Positions 33,524 through 40,032 of a DNA stretch of 48,060 bases are shown in pieces. How positions within the stretch are numbered: the first letter of the stretch is position 1; each line of letters starts with the position of its first letter. Source of the stretch: Desulfobacterales bacterium (GTDB taxonomy: Bacteria > Desulfobacterota > Desulfobacteria > Desulfobacterales > ETH-SRB1). Below the pieces are notes generated by a model. The model worked only from the letters and a program-made list of their open reading frames with translations. It was not told the origin of the DNA and did no database searches. A program made the position numbers and the translations under genes. The DNA lies in contig JAUWQO010000010.1 of assembly GCA_030610995.1 (NCBI GenBank), positions 1 through 48,060 on the forward strand, given 5' to 3'.

Positions 33524-34678
33524 ATGAACAGGACAAATCAAACAAAAAAAATAAAGATTGCCGTGCTGATTAAACGTTTTATTGCTACTGGCGGCGCTGA
33601 GAAGTATGCGGTTGAGGTAACACGGCGTCTGCTGGCCAAGGGACATCGGATCGACCTTTACGCAATTGAGGCGGATGATTCGCTTTTAGATGATATAAAT
33701 TTTTATCAGGTACCGAAGAAGCTGACATTTTCAAGTGTGCTTAACTCTTATTCCTTTGCACGTGAAGCCGCCAGGATGCTGAAAGGAAAAGCTTATGATA
33801 TCATTCATTCCCATGAGCGTGGATTTTTGCAGGATATTTCGACAGTTCATACATTCCCATACATAAAAGGGAGTGAAAATTATTCCCTGGTAAAGAAAAT
33901 CGACCAGATTTACCTGAGTCCGAGAAGCCGTCTCCACCTCTGGCTGGAACAAAAGCAGATGGAAACCCTTATGCTGGTAGCCGTTTCAGAGACGATTAAA
34001 GATGATATTAAAAAATATTATTGCCGTGATCAGATGATCTCAGTTATTACCCCGGGTGTTGATATTGACTGGTTTAATCCACGGTGGATAACGGCGAACC
34101 GCAAAAAATTGCGGCAAGAGGCAGGCATATCCGACAGGGAGCTGGTTATTTTGTTCGTAGGTTCAGAATTCAGGCGCAAGGGACTTGACAACTTGATTCC
34201 GGCTGTCGGCGCTGGAGCACGGCTTTTGGTAGTGGGAACCGGTGAGCGATACCGGCACTATCAGCAACTTGCGGATCGATGTGGTGTTGCAGACCGGGTG
34301 GAGTTTAAGGGGCTTTCGGATAATATCAGAAATGATTATGCACTAGCCGATGTCGTGGTTTTGCCATCGCTGGCGGAAGCCTTTGGAATGAGCATACTTG
34401 AGGGCATGGCCTGCGGACTTCCGGTGATTGCCAGTTTACATACCGGTGTTTCTTCTTTGATCAAAGACGGTATTAACGGATTTACCTTTCATGATCCTGC
34501 TATGCTGCCGGAAATCCTCAGGCGTTTTTCAGATCCTAAGTTAAAGAAAAGGATTGGCATTCAGGCCAGAAAAACCGCTGAAGCTCATACTTGGAATGCG
34601 ACATCGGAGAAATATGAAGAACTTTACTACCAGATTGTCAAAAGAAAGGAGGTCGTTTCTTCTGTGAGCGGCTGTTGA
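33524..34678 (+). CDS. Glycosyltransferase family 4 (WaaG-like)
   Basis: The 384-residue GT-B enzyme has the N-terminal LIKRFIATGGAEKYAVEVTR, HSHERGFLQDISTVH, and VAVSETIKDDIKKYY with VITPGVDIDWFNP. The C-terminal donor-site is ILFVGSEFRRKGLDNLI and SLAEAFGMSILEGMACGLPV (E-x7-E). WaaG adds the first outer-core glucose to heptose II, and that fits its neighbours, but many GT4 enzymes share these motifs. The gene ends the variable glycosyltransferase block. Confidence 0.86.
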   Translation: MNRTNQTKKIKIAVLIKRFIATGGAEKYAVEVTRRLLAKGHRIDLYAIEADDSLLDDINFYQVPKKLTFSSVLNSYSFAREAARMLKGKAYDIIHSHERGFLQDISTVHTFPYIKGSENYSLVKKIDQIYLSPRSRLHLWLEQKQMETLMLVAVSETIKDDIKKYYCRDQMISVITPGVDIDWFNPRWITANRKKLRQEAGISDRELVILFVGSEFRRKGLDNLIPAVGAGARLLVVGTGERYRHYQQLADRCGVADRVEFKGLSDNIRNDYALADVVVLPSLAEAFGMSILEGMACGLPVIASLHTGVSSLIKDGINGFTFHDPAMLPEILRRFSDPKLKKRIGIQARKTAEAHTWNATSEKYEELYYQIVKRKEVVSSVSGC

Positions 34679-34825
34679 GCCTTGATCCAAAAGGAATACA
34701 TCACATGTTAGGCTTTTACTTTTTCTGCTGTAAAATGTAGCTATGGTCTGATTCAAAATCTCTTGGGCATGTAATTCTCCTTCTGGATTATAGTTTAAAA
34801 TCAAATATGAAATATCAGGTATCAT
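34679..34825 (-). pseudogene. Remnant of a GT2-like glycosyltransferase N-terminus
   Basis: Reading leftward from an ATG at 34825, the frame gives MIPDISYLILNYNPEG, HAQEILNQTIATFYSRKSK and TCDVFLLDQGSTAAHRR. This looks like the first strand, helix and donor-site loop of a GT-A enzyme (LNYNP, DQGST). The frame then enters the 3' end of the neighbouring GT4 gene on the other strand, so the rest has been lost. The identification is from pattern only. Confidence 0.5.
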
Positions 34826-35077
34826 GAATTAGACCTATATATTTTTTCTCTTGTGCTTTGTTCGCTAAACTGCTGCGCTGTGTCTCTAATTGTATTCATG
34901 TCCATGTTATTTGTAAAAATTTTCCCTGTCTCTCCACCTTAAGAAAGTGGGAGTTTTAGATTTGTTTTTAAAAACAATAGATCATAAGGCAGAATGAGCT
35001 TGTATTTTTTATCCTGCTCCTGCCTGTCCAGGTTGATGGTGCTTTTCCGCATACATATTCTGTTGTCATATTGCAGT
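34826..35077. other. Gene-poor stretch before higBA
   Basis: A 27-codon minus-strand frame from about 34906 (MDMNTIRDTAQQFSEQSTRE) ends just before the GT2 remnant and may be another fragment. Nothing else is recognisable in the 399 bp between the GT4 gene and higA. Confidence 0.3.
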
Positions 35078-35377
35078 TCAGCCTGTAGCCAATTTCGGCA
35101 TTTTCTCAGGTTTCTCAAATTGACTAAGGCGATGTGTTGTCAAATCATATGCGGCTTGAGCGTTCATCCAAAACTCTGCGCTCATGCCAAGGGCTGCTTC
35201 CAGAAGTTGGGCCATCCTGGGTGAAATGCCCCGCTTCTCCCGACATATCTCATTGATTACTCGCGGATTAACTCCTATATGACGCGCCAGGGCTGACTGA
35301 GAAATGCCTAATGGCTCCAAAAAATCTTCATAAAGAAATTTTCCCGGATGGGTGCTAACGCGAAATTTGGGTAACAT
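35078..35377 (-). CDS. higA: HigA antitoxin of a HigBA module
   Basis: The 99-residue XRE-type antitoxin has VSTHPGKFLYEDFLEPLGIS, the helix-turn-helix ALARHIGVNPRVINEICREK, and MSAEFWMNAQAAYDLTTHR. It neutralises HigB and represses the operon. The ATG at 35377 follows GAGGAGG with normal spacing; a TTG two codons earlier is less likely. It lies 12 bp after the higB stop in toxin-first order. It differs from the orphan HigA at 23111. Confidence 0.92.
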   Translation of the reverse strand: MLPKFRVSTHPGKFLYEDFLEPLGISQSALARHIGVNPRVINEICREKRGISPRMAQLLEAALGMSAEFWMNAQAAYDLTTHRLSQFEKPEKMPKLATG

Positions 35378-35389
35378 AGTCAAACCTCC

Positions 35390-35671
35390 TCAATGGTAGT
35401 CTATCAATTGCACTTCATATGCATGCTCACTGATCCATTTGAAAATAATTCGAAACTGATCATTTATACGAATGGAATAAAAACCAGCCAGATCGCCAGA
35501 AAGCTTCTCAAGTCGATTTCCAGGCGGAATCCGAAGCTGTTCCAGCCTTGTAACAAAATTTATCGTATCCAGCTTTTTGATAACACCTTTTTCAAGCTCC
35601 GACGATACCTGTCTAACTCGCTCTCCATTGAAAATCTTTTCTGTTATCTTGTCGCCAAAGCTTTTGATCAT
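35390..35671 (-). CDS. higB: HigB/RelE-family mRNA interferase toxin
   Basis: The 93-residue toxin opens MIKSFGDKITEKIFNGERV, continues LDTINFVTRLEQLRIPPGNR and LEKLSGDLAGFYSIRINDQ, and ends FRIIFKWISEHAYEVQLIDY, all typical HigB. HigB cleaves mRNA on the ribosome. The ATG at 35671 matches the family start; a second ATG two codons upstream shares the same AAGG ribosome site. A longer frame to 35719 would translate through the promoter. Confidence 0.92.
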   Translation of the reverse strand: MIKSFGDKITEKIFNGERVRQVSSELEKGVIKKLDTINFVTRLEQLRIPPGNRLEKLSGDLAGFYSIRINDQFRIIFKWISEHAYEVQLIDYH

Positions 35672-35690
35672 AATCATAGCCTTTTTTACA

Positions 35691-35719
35691 AAAATACCCC
35701 AATAAAGGTATACCGTCAA
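35691..35719 (-). promoter_or_regulatory. higBA promoter with operator-like palindrome in the spacer
   Basis: On the minus strand TTGACG (35714-35719) and TATTTT (35691-35696) are separated by exactly 17 bp. The spacer holds the imperfect palindrome ATACCTTTATTGGGGTAT. Transcription would begin only about 6-12 nt before higB. A closely similar arrangement precedes the second toxin-antitoxin pair at 36912-36940. Confidence 0.65.
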
Positions 35720-35934
35720 GCGTAATAATAAATACCCTTACACCGGACATGCAACCCGCCGGCATTTTTGAAGTATTACACATTTTCCTGTCCAAGCTGG
35801 ATCAGAAAAATCGGAACCGGAAGCAAAGATATTGATTGGCGCTTTTCAATATCTTGTTTTGTGATAACATTTAGTTGATCCTTTTTAGAGCTTATTTTTG
35901 TAAACCATTGTATTTCTCATATACATAATTTACA

Positions 35935-35967
35935 GCAAATATTGTATCTGACAGATACAATATTTGC
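35935..35967. other. Perfect 33-bp palindrome
   Basis: GCAAATATTGTATCTG (35935-35950) and its exact reverse complement (35952-35967) flank a single A. No T-run follows. It lies in a 570-bp gene-poor stretch (35720-36293) between higBA and the galE remnant. It could be an operator or a cruciform site. The 96-codon frame spanning it on the minus strand does not look like a real gene. Confidence 0.8.
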
Positions 35968-36074
35968 ATAAAAACAAAGAAAAAGTTTACCTTTCTTTGG
36001 TTGGCCTTGATAAAAGCACGAATGACAGCGCGAACACATGCAGCATAATCATACACGCCCTGAAATTTGGTTTT

Positions 36075-36108
36075 CTGAACCCTGAACCCTGAACCCTGAA
36101 CCCCGAAC
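36075..36108. repeat. TGAACCC heptamer array (copy 1)
   Basis: About four and a half tandem TGAACCC units lie immediately after the 3' end of the galE remnant. A shorter array occupies the same place after the intact galE. Confidence 0.85.
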
Positions 36109-36116
36109 GGTTGTAG

Positions 36117-36287
36117 TATATCCATTAGGATGTTTTCTATGCCATTCCCAGGCGGTGGCGACGATATCTTCCAGTTTTGCATGCTTTGGGTTCCAGTGAA
36201 GTTCCTGTTGAGCCAGATCTGAAGAGGCTATAAGAACTGCCGGATCTCCGGATCTGCGTGGTGCAAATTCAAAAGGAACTTTGCTTG
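36117..36287 (-). pseudogene. Duplicated 3' end of galE
   Basis: About 170 bp match the last 55 codons of galE at 37158-37330 with only a handful of mismatches, covering [29 protein letters not shown] and [12 protein letters not shown]. The stop codon is lost (Y-T-T-T follows) and the 5' four-fifths of the gene is replaced by a toxin-antitoxin pair. It is a remnant of a second, slightly diverged galE copy. Confidence 0.85.
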
Positions 36288-36293
36288 TTCATG

Positions 36294-36668
36294 TTAAAGA
36301 AACCTCTCAATCGGAACGTCAAATATCTCGCTAAGTTTTTTGGCAACAGCTTTACTAATGCTACGCTTGTTGTTTTCCATGTCAGAAATCTTTTGCCGTG
36401 TGAATTTCCCAAGTTTTTGTCCTAACTCCGCTTGGGTTAGTCCAAAATTTTGTCGGTAAATTCTTAGAGTATCTCCTGGACTTATGGTTTTTTTGATAGC
36501 TTTATACCAGTGTGTATCAAAAATATTTACAAGTTCTTCATTTTCGTCAATTAGCTCAACGTTTTGTCCAAATTCTCGACGAAGATATTTCATAACTCCA
36601 TCTGGAATATTTCCTTTGATCTTGAATAGCATATTATTAGTATGGGGCTTTTTCACGACTGCCAACAT
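36294..36668 (-). CDS. XRE-family antitoxin of a RelE-type toxin-antitoxin pair
   Basis: The 124-residue protein has an N-terminal region of unknown fold (about 1-60) and a C-terminal helix-turn-helix: GDTLRIYRQNFGLTQAELGQ, then FTRQKISDMENNKRSISKAV and LSEIFDVPIERFL. The start at 36668 overlaps the toxin 3' end by 32 bp and is supported by GAGGTG 5 nt upstream; a later ATG at 36632 has no such site. It should neutralise the upstream toxin and repress the operon. It ends 6 bp from the galE remnant. Confidence 0.85.
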   Translation of the reverse strand: MLAVVKKPHTNNMLFKIKGNIPDGVMKYLRREFGQNVELIDENEELVNIFDTHWYKAIKKTISPGDTLRIYRQNFGLTQAELGQKLGKFTRQKISDMENNKRSISKAVAKKLSEIFDVPIERFL

Positions 36669-36903
36669 AATGCACCTCTATAATTGTTGTCTCATTTTGA
36701 TGTTTCCAGCAAGCCACCCAAGACGTTCCCAGATGACAATGGTATTCTGTCTGGCTGAGTTTGCTGTAGTTCTGCCATGTTGGTTGTTCTGGACCTTTTT
36801 CCTTTAAGTCATTTGCCAATACTGCCATTTTCTTTTGTACCCATACAGGGAGTTTCCTTAAGCTTTTTGCCACTTTCTTTTTTATGACAATATTGTATTT
36901 CAT
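36637..36903 (-). CDS. RelE/ParE-superfamily toxin
   Basis: The 88-residue basic protein has MKYNIVIKKKVAKSLRKLP, VWVQKKMAVLANDL and the C-terminal strand region TTIIEVHYVGSREKAPY, the pattern of RelE-like toxins that are encoded upstream of XRE antitoxins. Lysine-rich N-terminal helices are typical. The predicted -10 box ends 8 nt before the ATG, so the mRNA would be nearly leaderless. Confidence 0.8.
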   Translation of the reverse strand: MKYNIVIKKKVAKSLRKLPVWVQKKMAVLANDLKEKGPEQPTWQNYSKLSQTEYHCHLGTSWVACWKHQNETTIIEVHYVGSREKAPY

Positions 36904-36911
36904 ATATTTTA

Positions 36912-36940
36912 AATATACCCTTAATAGGGGTACAAGTCAA
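36912..36940 (-). promoter_or_regulatory. Toxin-antitoxin promoter with operator-like palindrome
   Basis: On the minus strand TTGACT (36935-36940) and TATATT (36912-36917) are 17 bp apart. The spacer contains TACCCCTATTAAGGGTA, an imperfect palindrome similar to the one in the higBA promoter. Antitoxin binding there would block RNA polymerase, giving autoregulation (inference). Confidence 0.65.
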
Positions 36941-37124
36941 GGGGAAATTCTAAATGGGGTGCTTTCGTAAATTGGAATATTGGTTGACAACTGATTGGTC
37001 GTACTAAGGCGCCGCTCTTTAGTTTTGCAGTTTAGAAATCAGTCAGTTCTTTCGGTTAAAGGAAAGAAAAATGCCAGATGCTAAGCTTCAATATCTTCAA
37101 GACGTTCAATTTTCATCCCTTTCT

Positions 37125-37148
37125 AACCCTGAACCCTGAACCTGTAAC
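37125..37148. repeat. TGAACCC heptamer array (copy 2)
   Basis: About three units, AACCCTGAACCCTGAACC, sit 10 bp after the galE stop, mirroring the array after the galE remnant. The rest of 36941-37157 holds no recognisable gene. Confidence 0.8.
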
Positions 37149-37157
37149 CAGTTATAT

Positions 37158-38135
37158 TTATTTATACCCATTGGGATGTTTTCTATGCCATTCCCAGGCG
37201 GTGGCGACGATATCTTCCAGTTTTGCATGCTTTGGGTTCCAATGAAGTTGCTGTTGAGCCAGATCTGAAGAGGCTATGAGAACTGCCGGATCTCCGGGTC
37301 TGCGTGGTGCAAATTCGTAAGGGACCTTTCTGCTGCTCACGAATTCCACGGTTTCGACTACTTCAAGGTTCGAAAACCCCTGTCCATTGCCGAGGTTGTA
37401 CTTGCCGTCAGGATGTTTATCCAGATTTTCCAGCGCCTGGACGTGAGCCTGGAACAGATCCAGAACATGTATATAGTCCCTGATGCATGTGCCGTCTTTT
37501 GTCGGGTAATCGTTGCCGAATATATACAGCTTTTCACGCTGCCCAAGCAGAGCCTGAATGGTTACCGGAATGAGAAGAGTTACGTGACGTTTTGCATCAC
37601 CAAACTTTTTGCTTGCCCCTGCAGCATTGAAGTATCGCAGGGCATTGAATTTGAGGCCATAGGCGCTATGGTACCAATCTAAAATCTTCTCAAACATCAG
37701 CTTTGATTCTCCGTAAGGATTAATCGGCATTTGAGGATGTTTCTCGTCCACCGGGATATACTGAGGCTCGCCAAAAGTGGCGGCGCTGGAGGAAAAGATT
37801 ATACGGTTGCAGTCAGCCTCTCGCATGGCATCAAGAAGCGCAATCCCGTTTACCACATTATTATTGAAAAACTGACTTGGATCAGTCATGGAAGATTCAA
37901 CTCTGGTATCAGCCGCGAAATGGATTACTGCATCAATGGAGTGCTTCTGAAAAATCATCTTTAATAAAGATTGATCGCCAAAATTTCCTTCATAGAAGAT
38001 AGCCTCAGGAAGCACTGCTTCACGGTGTCCTTCCTGTAAATTATCTATTACTACTACCTTATGTCCCTGAAGCAAAAACTCTTCAACACAAATAGAGCCG
38101 ATATAGCCGGCTCCTCCTGTAATTAGTAGCGCCAT
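37158..38135 (-). CDS. galE: UDP-glucose 4-epimerase GalE
   Basis: GalE interconverts UDP-glucose and UDP-galactose (or the GlcNAc forms), supplying LPS sugars. The 325-residue SDR protein has the NAD motif LLITGGAGYIGSICVEEF, SSSAATFGEP, the catalytic YGESK (Tyr-x3-Lys) and NALRYFNAAGAS. YIHVLDLFQAHVQAL and [12 protein letters not shown] follow. AAGGAT is 7 nt before the ATG. Its last 55 codons are duplicated about 1 kb downstream. A 53-codon UGA-containing frame ends 12 bp upstream on the same strand. Confidence 0.95.
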   Translation of the reverse strand: MALLITGGAGYIGSICVEEFLLQGHKVVVIDNLQEGHREAVLPEAIFYEGNFGDQSLLKMIFQKHSIDAVIHFAADTRVESSMTDPSQFFNNNVVNGIALLDAMREADCNRIIFSSSAATFGEPQYIPVDEKHPQMPINPYGESKLMFEKILDWYHSAYGLKFNALRYFNAAGASKKFGDAKRHVTLLIPVTIQALLGQREKLYIFGNDYPTKDGTCIRDYIHVLDLFQAHVQALENLDKHPDGKYNLGNGQGFSNLEVVETVEFVSSRKVPYEFAPRRPGDPAVLIASSDLAQQQLHWNPKHAKLEDIVATAWEWHRKHPNGYK

Positions 38136-38146
38136 AGTGTTTATCC

Positions 38147-38308
38147 TTATTTTTTATCCTTTGATTTTTGGTCTTGCGTACCCTGCTTGCGGTCTGTCAA
38201 CTGACAGGCATTTTTCATTCATGTGGAAATTCCTAATTTAGGCAGGATATACATCTGTAAAAGGAACCAGATTCCTGCTATTACCAGCAAAATAATTACT
38301 TCTTTCAT
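38147..38308 (-). CDS. Candidate small membrane selenoprotein (in-frame UGA), or a 29-aa small protein
   Basis: An ATG at 38308 with AAGGAG 7 nt upstream opens MKEVIILLVIAGIWFLL, one membrane helix, then QMYILPKLGIST. Codon 30 (38219-38221) is UGA. If read as selenocysteine the frame continues U-MKNAC and a basic, polar tail (DRKQGTQDQKSKDKK) to a TAA at 38147, 11 bp before galE. CTGTCAGTTGACAG forms a small hairpin 11 nt after the UGA. If the UGA is a stop, a 29-residue membrane peptide remains. The reading is inferred from the sequence; I recall cysteine-containing LPKLG-type relatives in Deltaproteobacteria but could not check. Confidence 0.55.
38194..38207 (-). promoter_or_regulatory. Possible bacterial SECIS hairpin
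   Basis: On the minus strand CTGTC-AGTT-GACAG forms a 5-bp stem with a 4-nt loop. The loop begins 16 nt after the UGA and has G in its second position. Both fit the published loose rule for bacterial SECIS elements (loop 16-37 nt from UGA, G among the first two loop bases). The stem is short, so chance is possible. Confidence 0.4.
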
Positions 38309-38341
38309 TGTTTTTCTCCTTATTAGATATTTTGTAATAGC

Positions 38342-38363
38342 TCAGCCACTAAGGCACTAAGAC
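38342..38363. repeat. Left inverted arm, TCAGCCACTAAGGCACTAAG
   Basis: The arm faces a related arm at 38692-38722 and, with it, encloses a broken GxxExxY gene. A separate GC-rich palindrome (CCCGCCCGCCTCGCC facing its complement, about 38364-38403) is nested just inside it. Confidence 0.75.
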
Positions 38364-38410
38364 CCGCCCGCCTCGCCTAAGGCGAAGCCGATAGCGGGCA
38401 GGCACTAAGA

Positions 38411-38691
38411 TTATAATATAAATCTCTTAATGCCGTTTTTAATAAGAGGCACGTTAAAATTGATAAGAAAACCAAGACGTTTGCCGGGACCATCCCATCA
38501 TATACAATCGGGATATCAACTTGCCTTTGGTATTTTAAGCCTCGTTTGGATAGTTCATGACAGAAACAAACTTCATAAATTTTTTCAAGCAAACCGGGTC
38601 CTAATATCTTATGTACGGTATATGCTGCATCTACAATTTTTTTAGCAATAGATTCTTCTCTTTTTGATAAAGGTTTAAAATTCATATCCAT
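38411..38691 (-). pseudogene. GxxExxY-family protein with internal deletion
   Basis: The N-terminal part reads ESIAKKIVDAAYTVHKILGP, GLLEKIYEVCFCHELSKRGL (the GxxExxY motif) and DIPIVYDGM. The frame then changes, and the C-terminal part appears in another phase as GKRLGFLINFNVPLIKNGIK and RFIL-stop. Roughly 45 residues are missing, including the central region where this PD-(D/E)XK-like family (PDDEXK_3) has its acidic residues. The first codons overlap the end of the HD gene. It is non-functional as it stands. Confidence 0.85.
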
Positions 38692-39523
38692 CCTTTGTGC
38701 CTTTGTGTCTTAGTGGCTGAACTTCTACCAATATTTTAACCTTTCCTGAGCATTTTATTACATGATCATGCGCCCGTTTCACTGCCTCTTTTACTTCTTT
38801 TGATTGAGGCAGGGTTAACGCAAGCTGCTCTAAATACTTATGGCTTTGAAGGGCCTGAAATGAAGGGACAAAATTCAGATCAAATGCCCAGCCTATCAGG
38901 AGCAGTTTAAAATCGTTTAATGTCTTTAAATCCTCTATTCTGGCCAATCTGTCCTCCATTAAAGCCTGCAAAACCCGCGGCGAACACATAGGTTCATCGG
39001 GAAGGCCAAGCTCGATGATTGGATTTGGATTCTTTTCACGCTCATGGTAGTAATCAATAAAAACCTTCCATATATCAAGTTTGTCAGCATCTCGAAGAAG
39101 CCGTATAAAAAACAGGGTGTTTTCATCTTCTGTTTTAGGAAGAACAGCCGTATTATGATATGCAACAGCTTTTGCAATCAGTCTTTTTTCATATTTTGAA
39201 AATATATTCAAAATTTTATGTATCCCTATCTGTTGCAATCCCAGCCTGGCATGGTTTTTAGAATCCATATCCTTGAATGTGCCGTATACGGCATATTGTT
39301 TAAACCTTCCGATGTCATGCAGTAAAGCCATTGTTTCTGCAAGCAGCATCTCCTGCGCTGAAAGGTCCAGCGCTTTGCAAAGCATGACGATATTATCGCA
39401 CACCCGTTTTGTATGTTCTTCTTTCAAGCTGATAGCGCGGTTATATTCTGAATCAGCGGTGTAATAGCCGGACACATAATCGGCAAACCAGCTCTTTAAC
39501 CGTATTAAAGCACTGTTTTTCAT
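38675..39523 (-). CDS. HD-domain phosphohydrolase
   Basis: The 282-residue protein has the HD metal-binding pattern: EEHTKRVCDNI, MALLHDIGRFKQYAVYGTF, VAYHNTAVLP and LLRDADKLDIWKVF. This is the small stand-alone HD type that hydrolyses phosphate esters; the substrate is unknown. The ORF overlaps mobB by 4 bp. The last residues (VQPLRHKGTKDGYEF) are encoded by the TTAGTGGCTGAA repeat arm and the start of the GxxExxY remnant, so the original C-terminus was probably near VKILVE. Confidence 0.85.
   Translation of the reverse strand: MKNSALIRLKSWFADYVSGYYTADSEYNRAISLKEEHTKRVCDNIVMLCKALDLSAQEMLLAETMALLHDIGRFKQYAVYGTFKDMDSKNHARLGLQQIGIHKILNIFSKYEKRLIAKAVAYHNTAVLPKTEDENTLFFIRLLRDADKLDIWKVFIDYYHEREKNPNPIIELGLPDEPMCSPRVLQALMEDRLARIEDLKTLNDFKLLLIGWAFDLNFVPSFQALQSHKYLEQLALTLPQSKEVKEAVKRAHDHVIKCSGKVKILVEVQPLRHKGTKDGYEF
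38692..38722. repeat. Right inverted arm, GTGTCTTAGTGGCTGAA
   Basis: Complement of the arm at 38342-38363. It lies inside the coding frame of the HD protein and encodes its C-terminal tail. Confidence 0.75.
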
Positions 39524-40002
39524 AAATACTTTTTTTCTATAAAATCGACCAGGCTATGTATCTCTTCCAAGCCGAACTTCGGCACTTTCAAGTCTATATT
39601 TGAATCTGTGACAAAGGCTATGAGATTATTATCTTTTTTGCAAAGAGGTCTTTTGTGCGTTGATGAACGAAAGATCTCTATTTTAGGTTTGTTTTCCTTC
39701 TTATAACCTTCGACTATAATTATGTCCATGTCATGGAAGTATTTCTCAAGACATTCTAAAGATTCGCAGTCATCATCCTTTACCATGGCGATTTTACCCG
39801 GCGAGGCGATAATTACCATATCTGCCCCGGCCTCCTTATGCCGAGAGCTGTCTTTGCCTTTTTGGTCAATATCAAATCCATGATATGCGTGTTTGACTGT
39901 GCCGATTTTATACCCACGCCTTTTTAATTCGGGAATTATCTTTTCTATTAGTGTGGTTTTGCCTGATCCGGACTTTCCTACGATCGATATAATTGGCGGC
40001 AT
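39520..40002 (-). CDS. mobB: Molybdopterin-guanine dinucleotide biosynthesis protein MobB
   Basis: MobB is a GTP-binding adapter that helps MobA attach GMP to molybdopterin for molybdenum or tungsten enzymes. The 160-residue protein has the P-loop ISIVGKSGSGKTTLIEKII, the family stretch RGYKIGTVKHAYHGFDID and KDSSRHKEAGADMV, then IIIVEGYKKENKPKIEIFR. AAGG precedes the ATG. It overlaps the HD gene by 4 bp, so the two are co-translated. No mobA is present in the window. Confidence 0.93.
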   Translation of the reverse strand: MPPIISIVGKSGSGKTTLIEKIIPELKRRGYKIGTVKHAYHGFDIDQKGKDSSRHKEAGADMVIIASPGKIAMVKDDDCESLECLEKYFHDMDIIIVEGYKKENKPKIEIFRSSTHKRPLCKKDNNLIAFVTDSNIDLKVPKFGLEEIHSLVDFIEKKYL

Positions 40003-40032
40003 GATAAATTACCTTTTTGTAAATGGATTAGT

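Noticed and set aside
35892-36182. 96-codon minus-strand frame
   Set aside because: It crosses the 33-bp palindrome, the TGAACCC array and the galE remnant in the wrong phase, and shows no family motif.
37158-38135. Plus-strand frames opposite galE
   Set aside because: They are shadows of galE with no ribosome sites or recognisable domains.
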